Notes: a model not told the origin generated them from the sequence alone. Shown: positions 16,502 through 26,510, numbered from the stretch's first letter. The stretch is DNA of 64,000 nucleotides from Streptomyces sp. Ru72 (GCF_002920635.1 NZ_PQSR01000012.1:1-64000), one strand, 5' to 3'. Numbers and translations: made by a program.

Positions 16502-18319
16502 CTACTCCACCGTCACGGACTTCGCGAGGTTCCGCGGCTTGTCGATGTCCCGGCCCAGCGCCAACGCCGTGTGGTAGGCGAGGAGTTGCAGCGGAATGCC
16601 CATCAGGATCGGGTCCAGCTCGTCCTCGTTCTTCGGCACCACGATGGTGTGGTCGGCCTTCTCCTGCTCCTGGTGCGCCACCGCGAGGATCCTGCCGCTG
16701 CGGGCCTTGATCTCCTCCATGGCCGCGCGGTTCTTCTCCAGCAGGTCGTCGTCCGGCACGATCGCGACCGTCGGCAGGGCCGGCTCGATCAGCGCCAGCG
16801 GACCGTGCTTGAGCTCGGAGGCCGGGTAGGCCTCGGCGTGGATGTAGGAGACCTCCTTCAGCTTCAGCGAGGCCTCACGGGCCACCGGGTAGCCGCGCAC
16901 ACGCCCGATGAACAGCATCGAACGGGCGTCCGCGAACTGCTCCGCCAGCTTCTTGATCTCCTCCTCCTGCTCGAGGATCTCGGAGATCTGCTCGGGCAGC
17001 TTCCGCAGGCCCTCGATGATCCGCTTGCCGTCACGGACGGACAGGTCGCGGGTGCGGCCCAGGTGCAGCGCCAGCAGCGCGAACGCCACCGTCGTGTTCG
17101 TGAAGCACTTGGTGGACACCACGCACACCTCGGGCCCCGCGTGGACGTAGATCCCGGCGTCCGACTCCCGGGCGATCGCCGAGCCGACCACGTTGACGAC
17201 GCCGAAGACCCGCGCGCCCTTGCGCCTGAGCTCCTGCACGGCCGCCAGCACGTCGTACGTCTCACCGGACTGCGACACCGCCACGTACAGGGTGTCGGGG
17301 TCCACGACGGCGTTGCGGTAGCGGAACTCCGACGCCGGCTCGGCGTCGGCCGGGATACGGGCCAGCTCCTCGATCATCTGGGCACCGATCATGCCCGCGT
17401 GGTACGAGGTGCCGCAGCCGAGGATCTTCACCCGGCGGATCTGCCGCGCCTCGCGGGCGTCCAGGTTCAGGCCGCCCAGGTGGACGGTCGAGAACCGGTC
17501 GTCGATGCGGCCGCGCAGCACCCGGTCCACGGCGTCGGCCTGCTCGTGGATCTCCTTGTGCATGTAGGTGTCGTGGCCGCCCATGTCGTACGACTCGGCC
17601 TCCCACTCCACGGTGGTCGGCTCGGCCGTCGTACGGGTGCCCTCGGTGGTGTAGGTGCGGAAGTCGTCGGCCTTCAGCGTCGCCATCTCGCCGTCGTCCA
17701 GCGTCACTATCTGGCGGGTGTGGGCGACGAGGGCGGCCACGTCGGAGGCGACGAACATCTCCTTCTCGCCGATGCCGAGGACGACCGGGGAGCCGTTGCG
17801 GGCCACCACGATCCGGTCCGGGAAGTCGGCGTGCATCACGGCGATGCCGTACGTGCCCTCCACGACCCGCAGCGCCTGGCGGACCTTCTCCTCCAGCTTC
17901 TCGGCCTGGGAGCGGGCGATGAGGTGGGTGAGGACCTCGGTGTCGGTCTCGGAGAGGAACTCGACGCCGTCCGCCTCCAGCTTCTTCCTCAGTTCGGCGG
18001 CGTTGTCGATGATGCCGTTGTGGACGACGGCGACCTTGCTGTCGGCCGACAGGTGCGGGTGCGCGTTGACGTCGGAGGGGGCGCCGTGGGTGGCCCAGCG
18101 GGTGTGGGCGATGCCGGTGGTGCCCTTGAAGCGCGCGGGGACCTTGGCCTCCAGGTCGCGGACCCGGCCCTTGGCCTTGACCATCCTCAGGCCCGCCGAC
18201 TTCGGCGAGGTGATGACGATGCCCGCCGAGTCGTAGCCGCGGTACTCCAGCCGCTGCAGACCCTCCAGCAGGAGCGGGGCCACATCGCGCTTACCGATGT
18301 ATCCGACGATTCCGCACAT
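16502..18319 (-). CDS. glmS: Glutamine-fructose-6-phosphate aminotransferase (isomerising)
   Basis: A 605-residue enzyme that makes glucosamine-6-phosphate for peptidoglycan. Cys2 of MCGIVGYIG is the N-terminal nucleophile of the glutaminase domain (1-240; THGAPSDVNAHPH and HNGIIDN are visible). Two SIS sugar-isomerase domains follow (GCGTSYHAGMIGAQM and SQSGETYDVLAA; VREASLKLKEVSYIHAEAY-type segment), ending in the conserved PRNLAKSVTVE. Length is normal. No glmS ribozyme-like structure is apparent in the 67 bases upstream. Streptomyces usually carries more than one glmS; in S. coelicolor the adpA-linked copy is SCO2789. Confidence 0.95.
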   Translation of the reverse strand: MCGIVGYIGKRDVAPLLLEGLQRLEYRGYDSAGIVITSPKSAGLRMVKAKGRVRDLEAKVPARFKGTTGIAHTRWATHGAPSDVNAHPHLSADSKVAVVHNGIIDNAAELRKKLEADGVEFLSETDTEVLTHLIARSQAEKLEEKVRQALRVVEGTYGIAVMHADFPDRIVVARNGSPVVLGIGEKEMFVASDVAALVAHTRQIVTLDDGEMATLKADDFRTYTTEGTRTTAEPTTVEWEAESYDMGGHDTYMHKEIHEQADAVDRVLRGRIDDRFSTVHLGGLNLDAREARQIRRVKILGCGTSYHAGMIGAQMIEELARIPADAEPASEFRYRNAVVDPDTLYVAVSQSGETYDVLAAVQELRRKGARVFGVVNVVGSAIARESDAGIYVHAGPEVCVVSTKCFTNTTVAFALLALHLGRTRDLSVRDGKRIIEGLRKLPEQISEILEQEEEIKKLAEQFADARSMLFIGRVRGYPVAREASLKLKEVSYIHAEAYPASELKHGPLALIEPALPTVAIVPDDDLLEKNRAAMEEIKARSGRILAVAHQEQEKADHTIVVPKNEDELDPILMGIPLQLLAYHTALALGRDIDKPRNLAKSVTVE

Positions 18320-18385
18320 ATGTTTCCTTAAGTCCCTTTTTACCCCGTCTGGATGGGGCGGTCGTCCGGTGGCTCAGTCGTGGAC

Positions 18386-18679
18386 TCAGCCGTAGACGAT
18401 GCGCCGCAGTTGCCGGAGCGTGAGCTCGGGCGGTGCCACCGCGCGGTACTTCAGGTCCGCCTCGATCCGTTCGAAGATCGACGCGTTCACCAGTCCCTGG
18501 GCCTGCAGTTCGCGGTGGCGGCGACGGACGAACTCCTCGGTCGTCTCGTCGAAGTAGGCGAGCACGTCCTGGACCACACGCAGTGCCTCGCCCCGGCCCA
18601 GGGGCGTGGTTCGCGTCAGGTGATCAACAAGTTCGTCGTGCACCCGGTAGATCCTGAGGTAAGAGCGCCGGAATCGCAA
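18386..18679 (-). CDS. Small conserved hypothetical protein
   Basis: 97 residues if read from TTG 18679, 85 from GTG 18643 (VHDELVDHLTRTT). It is all-helical with many charged residues: GRGEALRVVQDVLAYFDETT and EEFVRRRHRELQAQGLVNAS, ending RQLRRIVYG. No signal peptide or membrane segment is present. It lies 66 bases upstream of glmS in the same direction, so it may be co-transcribed. I do not recognise a named domain; codon usage supports a real gene. The start is uncertain because neither candidate has a strong ribosome-binding site. Confidence 0.65.
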   Translation of the reverse strand: MRFRRSYLRIYRVHDELVDHLTRTTPLGRGEALRVVQDVLAYFDETTEEFVRRRHRELQAQGLVNASIFERIEADLKYRAVAPPELTLRQLRRIVYG

Positions 18680-18685
18680 GAATCG

Positions 18686-18701
18686 TGCCCGATTTCGGGC
18701 A
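18686..18701. promoter_or_regulatory. Operator-like palindrome between divergent genes
   Basis: TGCCCGATTTCGGGCA is a perfect 7-base inverted repeat with a 2-base spacer, in the 114-base region between the small hypothetical gene and the phosphatase gene. Regulator unknown. Confidence 0.35.
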
Positions 18702-18793
18702 GATGACGGTTGAAGTTCTTATGGGGTCCCGTTCGACGGCTGTCCATCCTGTGTCCTGCGACACGTTGATTGGGTGGAGGAAGTTCTGGCCAC

Positions 18794-20374
18794 ATGGACA
18801 TACCTCGTATGGGAGTACCGGAGAAGCTCGCGGCCCGCATGAGCATGGCGGAGCAGCACGAGTACCTGCGCGCGAGATTCTCCCGGCGCACGATGATCAG
18901 AGGCGGTGCGGTCACCCTGGGCGCCGTAGCGGGTGGCGCATTCGTACCGGGTGCCACCGCCCGGGCCGCCGTCCCGACCCAGAGCACCGCCCCCGCCGTC
19001 GAGAGTGTCGACGGCGCCCTGGTCGCCCCCTTCGGCCGCCACCTCGCCTTCGGCGACGACCCGCGCACCGAGATCACCGTCTCCTGGCAGGTCCCGGTCG
19101 CGGTGCGGAACCCGTTCATCCGGATCGGCGCCCACCCCTGGGACCTGTCCCGCAAGATCCCCGCCGAGGTCCGCGCCCTCCACACGCCGGCGGGCGTCGG
19201 CGCGAGCGGCGATCACACCCAGTACTACCTGCACGCCCAGCTGACCCACCTGCGCCCCGGCAGGACCTACTACTACGGCGTCGGCCACGAGGGCTTCGAC
19301 CCGGCCGAGCGCCACCTGCTGGGTACCCTCGGCACCTTCACCACCGCCCCCGCGCACAAGGAGCCGTTCACCTTCACGGCCTTCGGCGACCAGGGTGTCA
19401 GTTACCACGCGCTGGCCAACGACAGCCTGATCCTCGGCCAGAACCCGGTCTTCCACCTGCACGCGGGCGACATCGCCTACGGTGACCCGTCCGGCGCCGG
19501 CAAGACCTCCGACACCGGCTTCGACTCGCGCACCTGGGACCAGTTCCTCGCCCAGACCGAGTCGGTCGCCAAGTCCGTGCCGTGGATGGTCTCCTACGGC
19601 AACCACGACATGGAGGCCTGGTACTCGCCCAACGGCTACGGCGGCGAGGAGGCCCGCTTCACGCTCCCCGACAACGGGCCGGACAAGAAGAACCTGCCGG
19701 GCGTCTACTCCTTCGTCTACGGCAACACGGCGATCATCTCGCTGGACCCGAACGACGTCTCCTTCGAGATCCCGGCCAACCTCGGCATCTCCGGCGGCAC
19801 CCAGACCACGTGGTTCGAGGCGCAGCTGAAGAAGTACCGCGCGTCGAAGGACGTCGACTTCATCATCGTGTTCTTCCACCACTGCGCGTACTGCACCTCC
19901 ACGGCGCACGCCTCGGAGGGGGGCGTGCGACAGGAGTGGGTGCCGCTGTTCGAGAAGTACACGGTGGACCTGGTCATCAACGGACACAACCACCAGTACG
20001 AGCGCACCGACGTGATCAAGGGCGACAAGGTCGCCAAGAAGCTGCCGATCGGCGAGACGGCCTACCCCGAGACCGAGGGCGTCGTCTACGTGACGGCGGG
20101 CGCGGCCGGCCGCAGCCTGTACGCGTTCAGCGCGCCGGACTCCTACGAGGGACACCTGAACGAGGTCGACTCCGTCGCCTCCTTCGTCAACACCAAGGAC
20201 GGCAAGGTCGACGAGACCGTCGCCTGGTCCCGGGTGCGCTACCTCAACTACTCGTTCCTGCGCGTGGACGTCGAGCCCGCACCGCGCGGCCACTACGCCA
20301 AGCTGAAGGTCTCGGGCATCGCCGAGACCGGTGACCGCATCGACCACTTCACGGTGGCGCGCCGGGCCAAGTAG
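18794..20374 (+). CDS. Tat-exported purple acid phosphatase-like metallophosphoesterase
   Basis: About 526 residues from ATG 18794. A twin-arginine signal is visible (FSRRTMIRGG then a hydrophobic AVTLGAVAGGAFVPGATARA), so the folded, metal-loaded enzyme should be exported by Tat. A fibronectin-like purple-acid-phosphatase N-terminal domain (DDPRTEITVSWQVPV to RTYYYGVGHEG) precedes the calcineurin-like catalytic domain. Metal ligands are seen in FGDQG, HAGDIAYG, YGNHDME, FFHHCAY and INGHNHQYER. It probably releases phosphate from phosphoesters outside the cell. A GGAGG is 13 bases from the chosen ATG, rather far; ATG 18809 is an alternative. No PHO box was identified. Confidence 0.88.
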   Translation: MDIPRMGVPEKLAARMSMAEQHEYLRARFSRRTMIRGGAVTLGAVAGGAFVPGATARAAVPTQSTAPAVESVDGALVAPFGRHLAFGDDPRTEITVSWQVPVAVRNPFIRIGAHPWDLSRKIPAEVRALHTPAGVGASGDHTQYYLHAQLTHLRPGRTYYYGVGHEGFDPAERHLLGTLGTFTTAPAHKEPFTFTAFGDQGVSYHALANDSLILGQNPVFHLHAGDIAYGDPSGAGKTSDTGFDSRTWDQFLAQTESVAKSVPWMVSYGNHDMEAWYSPNGYGGEEARFTLPDNGPDKKNLPGVYSFVYGNTAIISLDPNDVSFEIPANLGISGGTQTTWFEAQLKKYRASKDVDFIIVFFHHCAYCTSTAHASEGGVRQEWVPLFEKYTVDLVINGHNHQYERTDVIKGDKVAKKLPIGETAYPETEGVVYVTAGAAGRSLYAFSAPDSYEGHLNEVDSVASFVNTKDGKVDETVAWSRVRYLNYSFLRVDVEPAPRGHYAKLKVSGIAETGDRIDHFTVARRAK

Positions 20375-20387
20375 CGGAACCCCACGG

Positions 20388-20421
20388 CAGGCGGTCCTCA
20401 CATCCTCTTGAGGACCGCCTG
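20388..20421. terminator. Bidirectional terminator overlapping the 3' end of the DUF4429 gene
   Basis: A 13-base-pair perfect stem (CAGGCGGTCCTCA at 20388-20400 and 20409-20421), loop CATCCTCT. It serves the phosphatase gene on the plus strand and, because it contains the stop and last codons of the convergent DUF4429 gene, that gene as well. Confidence 0.8.
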
Positions 20422-21276
20422 TTTGGCCATCGCGAACTCCTCGTCGGTGAGCACCCCTTCGCGGTGCAGCTCGCCCAGCTCCCGCAGCCGCCGCAGCAGG
20501 GCGTCGTGCTCGTTCTCCGCGGCGTCCCGCGCGGGCGCGGGCAGTTCCTTCGGCGGCGGTACGGCGTCCACGGGCGCCGCCGGGTGCGGCAGCCGGGCCT
20601 GGACGGCCGCCGCGACGAGCGCCATCAGCGCGTCCTTCTTGAAGCCCCACAGCTCCACCGAGTTGGGGTCGTACTTCGGCGGCGCCTTGGTCTCGGCCCC
20701 GCGCACGGTGAAGCGGAGACAGCCGTTCTCCAGACCGACCGCCGGCTGCCACTCCACGGCGGTGATGTCGGCGACCGGCAGTGTGCGCATGCCGGCGGCC
20801 TGCTTCGCGTCCTCCGTCTTCCAGTTCCACTCCAGGCGTACCTGCTCGCCGTCGAAGCTCGCCGTGCCGTCCCCGGCCGACACCGACAGCGGGACGGAGG
20901 GGCCGGGCAGCAGATAGCGGTCGACCGGCTCGGTGGGCACCTGGGCCAGCACCAGCGCGTCCCGCACCTCGTCCGCCACGTACTCGGCGACGCCGTAGCG
21001 GTCGGACTCGACGGTCAGCTGGTACGGGTCGTCGGAGTCCTTCAGCCTGCGCCCGGTCGCCTGCAGCAGCGGGCAGGCGCCGTCGCGCAGCCGCAGCCTG
21101 AGCCGTCCGGTCCTCTTCCCCTGCTCGAAGGAGATCCCCGCCAACGCCTCGAGCGGAACGGTCAGTTCACCCAAGGTGCGACGGAAGAGCCCGACGCTCT
21201 TGTCGCGGCCCGGGGTCAGCCGTAAGGCGTCACCGTCGAAGATCCACGTACCGTCCTTCTGGATGATTTCCGCCAT
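20398..21276 (-). CDS. DUF4429 and SHOCT domain protein
   Basis: 292 residues from ATG 21276. Two repeats of the DUF4429 beta-rich module are visible (DGTWIFDGDALRLTPGRDKS and GTASFDGEQVRLEWNWKTED, each followed by a ...PVADITAVEWQPA-type strand set). A proline linker then leads to a C-terminal SHOCT helix pair (LLRRLRELGELHREGVLTDE then EFAMAKQAVL). SHOCT domains are short oligomerisation or targeting modules. DUF4429 resembles PH-like or tellurium-resistance-linked modules, but no function is proven. No membrane helix or signal is present. It stands alone between the phosphatase and the siderophore operon. Confidence 0.82.
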   Translation of the reverse strand: MAEIIQKDGTWIFDGDALRLTPGRDKSVGLFRRTLGELTVPLEALAGISFEQGKRTGRLRLRLRDGACPLLQATGRRLKDSDDPYQLTVESDRYGVAEYVADEVRDALVLAQVPTEPVDRYLLPGPSVPLSVSAGDGTASFDGEQVRLEWNWKTEDAKQAAGMRTLPVADITAVEWQPAVGLENGCLRFTVRGAETKAPPKYDPNSVELWGFKKDALMALVAAAVQARLPHPAAPVDAVPPPKELPAPARDAAENEHDALLRRLRELGELHREGVLTDEEFAMAKQAVLKRM

Positions 21277-21353
21277 GCCGGGGATTGTTCCACCCCGTTC
21301 GCGAGACAGTGGTCCGTACCCATCGGGTCCGGAGCCCGGTGGCCGAAGCGTGT

Positions 21354-21388
21354 CGGGCACCCCGGCGGACCGTGCACCGGGGTGCCCG
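21354..21388 (-). terminator. Terminator after desD
   Basis: A 12-base-pair perfect stem (CGGGCACCCCGG at 21354-21365 and 21377-21388), 17 bases beyond the desD stop at the end of the desABCD operon. Confidence 0.75.
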
Positions 21389-21404
21389 CCCGTCCACGAA
21401 GGGC

Positions 21405-23177
21405 CTACAGGCCCGCGATCGGGTTCTTCAGGGTCCCGGCCAGTTGCAGCGCCCCCGACGGGTCCGCCAGGTCCACCATCTGCCTGTTGTTCCGCAGTTG
21501 CAGCCGGTTGAGGCAGGACAGGGCGAACTCCGGTGCGAACAGGTCGTACTGGCGGAACCTTTCGGCGAGCTGCGGGTTCGCGTCCTGGTACTCGTGGGCG
21601 ACCTCCGCGACCGTCCGCCAGAAGTCCTCCTCCTCGAGGATCCCCTCGGCGGCCAGGTGCGCCGCCAGGAAGCGGAAGAAGCAGTCGAAGACGTCCGTGA
21701 AGACCGACAGGAGCTTCTTGTCCTCCGGGACCTCCACACGGATGCGCGCCACCTCCGGCGGCAGCACCGCCTCCGGGTCCATGACCGCGATCTCCTCCGC
21801 TATGTCCTTGAAGATCGCCCGCTGCACGACGCCGTCCTTCAGGACGAGGACGACGTTCTCGCCGTGCGGCATGAACACCAGGTCGTAGGCGTAGAAACTG
21901 TGCAGCAGCGGGGTGAGGTAGGCCCGCAGATAGTGCCGCAGCCACTCCCTCGGCGGGAGCCCCGAGCGCTCGATCAGCGCCCCCGCGAAGGACGCGCCCT
22001 CATGGTCGACATGGGCGAGGGACGCCATGGTGGCCAGGGTCTCGCCGTCCTGGAGCGAGGGCACCGGGCTCTCCCGCCACAGGGCCGCCAGCATCTTGCG
22101 GTACGGGGAGTAGCGGTCGGTGGCGGCCTCGTACTCCAGGTGGCGGTAGCCGACGGCCGCACGCTCCCTGATGATCGTCAGGCCCGTCGCCTTCAGTACC
22201 GGGTCGTTCTCGATCAGCCTGGCCAGCCAGTCGTTGATCGCCGGGGTGGCCTCCATGTACGCGGCCGACAGCCCCCGCATGAAGCCCATGTTGAGCACGG
22301 ACAGGGCCGTCTTGACGTAGTGCTTCTCCGGGTGCGAGGTGTTGAAGAAGGTCCGTATGGACTGCTGCGCCAGGTACTCGTCGTCGCCCTCACCGAGGCA
22401 CACCAGGTTCCGGCGGGCGACCTCGGCGGCGAAGGTGACGGTGAGCTTGTTCCACCATTGCCAGGGGTGGACGGGCAGGAGGAGGTAGTCGGCCGGGTCC
22501 AGGCCCTGGTCGCGCAGGATGCCGTGGAACCGCTCGAGGGTCTCCGCTCCCAGCTCCTGCCGGATGAACGACTCGTACTCGAGACCGACGCCCGCCGTGA
22601 ACGCCGCCCGCGAGCGGTGCGCCGCCAGCCACACCAGCCGCACCGGGCTCGCGGTCTCGGGCGCGTACGACAGGTACTCGTGGATGCCGAAGCCGAGACG
22701 CCCGTTGTTGGCGACGAAGCAGGGGTGGCCCTCCGTCATCCCGGTCTCGATCGCCTGGAAACCGGAGCGGGCCAGCTCCGCCGACGTGACCTGCGGCTTG
22801 GCGAGCTTATAGCAGATGCCGGAGACGGTGGAGGAGATCTCCTCCAGGTAGACGGGCAAAATGTCCTCGCTCAGGCCCAGCGACCGCCTCAGCTCGACGA
22901 AGAAGTCCAGCGCGGCGAGAGGCAGTTCGCCACCGCCGCGGTGGCGGGTGATCGATTCCGCGTCGACCTGCCAGTGGTCGAGGGCACGCAGGGTGGCCGT
23001 GAAGCGGTAGCGGGTGAGCCCGTCGTCGCTGTGGACGGTGTACCGGCCGTCCTCCTCCAGCTCGGGCGTGATCAGCCGTTCATGGGCGAACTCGGCGAGC
23101 GCCTTGCGTATGAGGAGACGGTTGGCCCTCTCCCAGCGCTCGGGGGACAGGTGGGCCACGGCGTCGGCGAGGGTCAT
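21405..23177 (-). CDS. desD: Desferrioxamine synthetase DesD (IucA/IucC family NIS synthetase)
   Basis: 590 residues. It is an ATP-dependent NRPS-independent siderophore synthetase that joins and cyclises N-hydroxy-N-succinyl-cadaverine units into desferrioxamine E. The IucA/IucC part contains GHPCFVANNGRLGFG and LLPVHPWQWWNK, and SVLNMGFMRGLSAAYMEATP is the ATP-site region. The C-terminal FhuF-like part follows (HGENVVLVLKDG, AIFKDIAEEIAVMDPEA). Length fits DesD. ATG 23177 overlaps the desC stop (ATGA), so the operon is translationally coupled. Iron control comes from the box upstream of desA. Confidence 0.96.
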   Translation of the reverse strand: MTLADAVAHLSPERWERANRLLIRKALAEFAHERLITPELEEDGRYTVHSDDGLTRYRFTATLRALDHWQVDAESITRHRGGGELPLAALDFFVELRRSLGLSEDILPVYLEEISSTVSGICYKLAKPQVTSAELARSGFQAIETGMTEGHPCFVANNGRLGFGIHEYLSYAPETASPVRLVWLAAHRSRAAFTAGVGLEYESFIRQELGAETLERFHGILRDQGLDPADYLLLPVHPWQWWNKLTVTFAAEVARRNLVCLGEGDDEYLAQQSIRTFFNTSHPEKHYVKTALSVLNMGFMRGLSAAYMEATPAINDWLARLIENDPVLKATGLTIIRERAAVGYRHLEYEAATDRYSPYRKMLAALWRESPVPSLQDGETLATMASLAHVDHEGASFAGALIERSGLPPREWLRHYLRAYLTPLLHSFYAYDLVFMPHGENVVLVLKDGVVQRAIFKDIAEEIAVMDPEAVLPPEVARIRVEVPEDKKLLSVFTDVFDCFFRFLAAHLAAEGILEEEDFWRTVAEVAHEYQDANPQLAERFRQYDLFAPEFALSCLNRLQLRNNRQMVDLADPSGALQLAGTLKNPIAGL

Positions 23178-23716
23178 GCCGGCACCGCCTTTTCGAACCG
23201 CTCACGGGTGCAGAAACTCAACAGGGCCTTCTTCTCGGGCTTCTCGATCTCGCGTTCGGGCACGAACCCGACCGCCTCGTTCAGGGCGTGCACGGCCGTG
23301 TTGCGCACATCGGGCTCGACGACGACCCGCCGCGTGGCGGAGTCCTCGAACAGGTGCCGCATCACAGCGGTGATGACGGCCCGGGTGAACCCGTGCACGG
23401 GTGTGTCGGCCGGTGCCACCAGGAAGTGCATGCCGACGTCGCCCGGCTCCGGCTCGTACAGCCCGACCAGCTCCCGGTGGGCCGGGTCGTACCTCTCCAC
23501 CAGGAAGGCGGGGTCGCCGTCGTGCAGCCCGAGGAGCGCATGGTGGTGCTCGTCGGCCGCGATCTCGCGGTAGGCGCGCTCCACGTCGCCGACCGTGGCG
23601 TCCTGCATCATCCAGAAGGTGGCCTTGGGGTGCGTGACCCAGGCGTGCAGCAGCTCGGCGTCCCTGCCGGGGTCGACGGGGCGGAAGGCGAAGGTGCCGA
23701 TGCCGACGGTGCTCAT
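23174..23716 (-). CDS. desC: DesC, acyl-CoA-dependent hydroxycadaverine acyltransferase
   Basis: 180 residues, GNAT fold of the IucB/RhbD type. It transfers succinyl or acetyl groups to N-hydroxycadaverine. [31 protein letters not shown] and the acyl-CoA segment near [18 protein letters not shown] are typical, as is [20 protein letters not shown] with the late [17 protein letters not shown]. It is coupled at both ends by four-base ATGA overlaps with desB and desD. Choice between succinyl- and acetyl-CoA decides whether desferrioxamine E or B is made and cannot be read from the sequence. Confidence 0.95.
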   Translation of the reverse strand: MSTVGIGTFAFRPVDPGRDAELLHAWVTHPKATFWMMQDATVGDVERAYREIAADEHHHALLGLHDGDPAFLVERYDPAHRELVGLYEPEPGDVGMHFLVAPADTPVHGFTRAVITAVMRHLFEDSATRRVVVEPDVRNTAVHALNEAVGFVPEREIEKPEKKALLSFCTRERFEKAVPA

Positions 23717-24996
23717 GCGGCGAACTCCTGGAAGGCGATCGTCTTCTCGACGGGGTAGTACTCGGTGCCGAGCAGCTCCCGGATGATGTACGCGTTCCGG
23801 TAGGCGCCCATGCCCAGGTCGGGTGAGGTGATCGAGTGGGTGTGGACGCCGGCGTTCTGCAGGAACACGCCCCGGCCGGTGACGTCGATCGCGTAGTTGC
23901 GGGCCACGTCGAAGTTGCCGTGCCGGTCGTAGCGCAGACGGTCGCGGATCGGCCTGAGGAACTCGGGTTCGACGTACTTGTATCCGGTGGCGAGGATCAG
24001 GGCCTGGGAGCGCAGCTCGTAGTCCTTCTCCTGCTCCTCCTGGCGGAAGGTGAGGGTGTAGGTGCCGTCCCCGTACGTGGCCCTCGTCAGCGCGGAGTTG
24101 GTGAGCAGGCGGGTCGGGACCGGGCCGTCGAGGTTCTTCTGGTACAGCAGGTCGAAGATCTCGTTGATCAGATCGCTGTCGATGCCCTTGAACAGGCACT
24201 TCTGCTGCTCGTTGAGGCGGTAGCGGGTCCGCTCGGGCAGCGCGTGGAAGTAGTCGATGTACTCCGGGGAGGTCATCTCCAGCGTGAGCTTGGTGTACTC
24301 GAGGGGGAAGAAGCGCGGGGAGCGGGTCACCCAGTTCAGCCGGTAGCCGTGGACGTCGATCTCCCCGAGCAGGTCGCGGTAGATCTCCGCGGCGGACTGG
24401 CCGCTGCCGACGAGGGTGATCGACTCCTTGGCCTGGAGGTGGTGCTTGTGGTCCAGGTAGCGGGAGTTGTGGATGACGTCACCGCCCAGACCACGGCAGG
24501 GCTCCGGGATGTGGGGAGGGGTGCCGGTGCCGAGGACGAGATGACGGGCCCGGTAGGTGCCTCCGTCCTGCGTCCGTACGACATACACCTCGTCCTGGTC
24601 CGCGTACGTCACCTCGGTGACCGTCGTGTTGAAGCGGACGCCGGCGACTTTCTCGGCGGCCCAGCGGCAGTAGTCGTCGTACTCGACGCGCAGGGGGTAG
24701 AAGTCCTCGCGGATGTAGAACGAGTACAGCCTGCCCCGCTCCTTGAGGTAGTTGAGGAAGGAGTACGGGGAGGTGGGGTCGGCCAGGGTGACAAGGTCCG
24801 ACAGGAACGGGGTCTGGAGGTGGGCGCCCTCCAGGAGCATCCCCGAGTGCCACTCGAAGGTGGGCTTGGACTCCAGGAAGACGCCGTCGAGGCCGTCGAT
24901 CGGCTCGGTGAGGCAGGCGAGGCCGAGGTTGAAGGGGCCGAGCCCGATCCCGACGAAGTCGTACGTCTTCCCGGTGGCTTCAGGACGCGCGGTCAA
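23713..24996 (-). CDS. desB: DesB, FAD/NADPH cadaverine N-hydroxylase
   Basis: 427 residues, class B N-hydroxylating monooxygenase (IucD-like), making N-hydroxycadaverine. The FAD motif [14 protein letters not shown] is at about 14-27, the NADPH motif [13 protein letters not shown] lies mid-protein, and the late ATGYKY motif is present. The start appears to be TTG 24996, inside the end of desA (17-base overlap). GGGAG six bases upstream supports it, and no ATG or GTG precedes the FAD motif. Reduced translation from TTG could tune enzyme ratio. The gene ends in an ATGA overlap with desC. Confidence 0.95.
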   Translation of the reverse strand: MTARPEATGKTYDFVGIGLGPFNLGLACLTEPIDGLDGVFLESKPTFEWHSGMLLEGAHLQTPFLSDLVTLADPTSPYSFLNYLKERGRLYSFYIREDFYPLRVEYDDYCRWAAEKVAGVRFNTTVTEVTYADQDEVYVVRTQDGGTYRARHLVLGTGTPPHIPEPCRGLGGDVIHNSRYLDHKHHLQAKESITLVGSGQSAAEIYRDLLGEIDVHGYRLNWVTRSPRFFPLEYTKLTLEMTSPEYIDYFHALPERTRYRLNEQQKCLFKGIDSDLINEIFDLLYQKNLDGPVPTRLLTNSALTRATYGDGTYTLTFRQEEQEKDYELRSQALILATGYKYVEPEFLRPIRDRLRYDRHGNFDVARNYAIDVTGRGVFLQNAGVHTHSITSPDLGMGAYRNAYIIRELLGTEYYPVEKTIAFQEFAA

Positions 24997-26446
24997 GGGA
25001 CTCTCCCAGGTACTGCTCGGCGTGGCCGGCGATCAGATCGAGGACGGTGGCGATGTCGTCCACCGTGGTCTCGGGGTTGAGCAGGGTGAACTTCAGGTAG
25101 TGGCGGCCCGCCACCTTGGTGCCCGCGACGACCGCGTCACCGGAGGCGAACAGGGCCTTGCGGGCGTGCAGGTTGGCGCGGTCGATGTCGGCCGGGTCGG
25201 TGACGGCGGAGGGGATGTGGCGAAAGACGAGCGTGGACAGCTGCGGCTCGACGACGACGTCGTAGCGCGGGTCGGCGGCGAGCAGCTTCCAGCCCTCGGC
25301 CGCCAGGTCGCAGACCTCGTCGAAGAGCTGTCCGATGCCGTCGGCGCCCATCACGCGCAGCGTCATCCACAGCTTGAGGGCGTCGAAGCGCCGGGTGGTC
25401 TGCAACGACTTGTCCACCTGGTTGGGGATGCGCTCCCGCACCGCGCTGCGCGGGTTGAGGTACTCCGCGTGGTAGGTGGCGTGCCGCAGCGTGGCGGCGT
25501 CGCGGACCAGGACGGCCGACGAACTCACCGGCTGGAAGAAGGACTTGTGGTAGTCGACGGTGACCGAGTCGGCGCGTTCGATGCCGTCGAGGAGGCCCCG
25601 GCGGCGGGGCGAGACCAGCAGTCCGCAGCCGTAGGCCGCGTCCACGTGCATCCAGGTGCCGTACTGGGCGCACAGCTCGGCGATCTCGGGCAGCGGGTCG
25701 ATGGAGCCGAAATCGGTGGTGCCGGCGGTGGCGACCACGGCCATCGGGATCAGACCGTCCCGGGTGCAGCGCTCCAGCTCGCGGGCGAGGGCGACGCTCT
25801 GCATGCGCCGGTCGCGGCCCACGGGGACGGCGACGACGGACTCGGGGCCGAGGCCGAGGAGTTTCGCCGACTTCCTGACGCTGAAGTGGCTGACCTCGGA
25901 GGTGAAGACGCGCAGCCTGGCGAGCGTGTCCGATGCTCCCCACCCTGACCGCCCCGGCTTGGCCTCCTCGCGGGCCAGCAGCAGGGCCTGGAGGTTGGAC
26001 TGGGTGCCGCCGGAGGTGAACACGCCGTCGGCGGCCGGGCCGAGGCCGATCCGCCCGGCGGTCCAGTCGATGAGCCTGCGCTCGATCAGGGTGCCGCCCG
26101 CCGACTGGTCCCAGGTGTCCAGGGAGGAGTTGACGGCGGACAGGACGGCCTCGCCGAGCACGGCCGGGATGACGACCGGGCAGTTGAGGTGGGCGAGGTA
26201 GCGGGGGTGGTGGAAGTAGACCGCGTCGCGGAGGTAGAGCTCCTCCAGCTCGTCCAGGGCCGCGGTGGTGTCGTGCAGCGGGCGGTCCAGGTCGATCCCG
26301 TCGATGCGGGGCGCGAGGGCGTCGACCGTGACGCCGGTGAACGGACGGTCGGTGGTGGCGAGTCGGTCGGCCACCCGCTCCACTCCTTCGGTCACGGAGC
26401 GGCGGTAGTGCTCCGCGGTGATGTCATTGAGCAGGTGCGAACGCAT
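24980..26446 (-). CDS. desA: DesA, PLP-dependent lysine decarboxylase
   Basis: 488 residues, group II (aromatic/DABA/glutamate-type) PLP decarboxylase, converting lysine to cadaverine as the first desferrioxamine step. The PLP-binding lysine is K301 in [38 protein letters not shown] and [17 protein letters not shown] are also clear. ATG 26446 is about 65 bases downstream of a near-perfect iron box, so the whole desABCD operon should be repressed by the DmdR1/IdeR-type regulator in iron-rich cells. Confidence 0.96.
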   Translation of the reverse strand: MRSHLLNDITAEHYRRSVTEGVERVADRLATTDRPFTGVTVDALAPRIDGIDLDRPLHDTTAALDELEELYLRDAVYFHHPRYLAHLNCPVVIPAVLGEAVLSAVNSSLDTWDQSAGGTLIERRLIDWTAGRIGLGPAADGVFTSGGTQSNLQALLLAREEAKPGRSGWGASDTLARLRVFTSEVSHFSVRKSAKLLGLGPESVVAVPVGRDRRMQSVALARELERCTRDGLIPMAVVATAGTTDFGSIDPLPEIAELCAQYGTWMHVDAAYGCGLLVSPRRRGLLDGIERADSVTVDYHKSFFQPVSSSAVLVRDAATLRHATYHAEYLNPRSAVRERIPNQVDKSLQTTRRFDALKLWMTLRVMGADGIGQLFDEVCDLAAEGWKLLAADPRYDVVVEPQLSTLVFRHIPSAVTDPADIDRANLHARKALFASGDAVVAGTKVAGRHYLKFTLLNPETTVDDIATVLDLIAGHAEQYLGESLDRAS

Positions 26447-26510
26447 GTGGGTCCTCCGGTGGGGGAGTCCGGGCGGGACAGCAGAGGGGCGAAGTCGTCT
26501 CTCTCGACAC

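Noticed and set aside
16502..18385. glmS ribozyme or riboswitch upstream of glmS
   Set aside because: Only 67 bases separate glmS from the preceding gene and they show no ribozyme core; glmS ribozymes are typical of Firmicutes, not Streptomyces.
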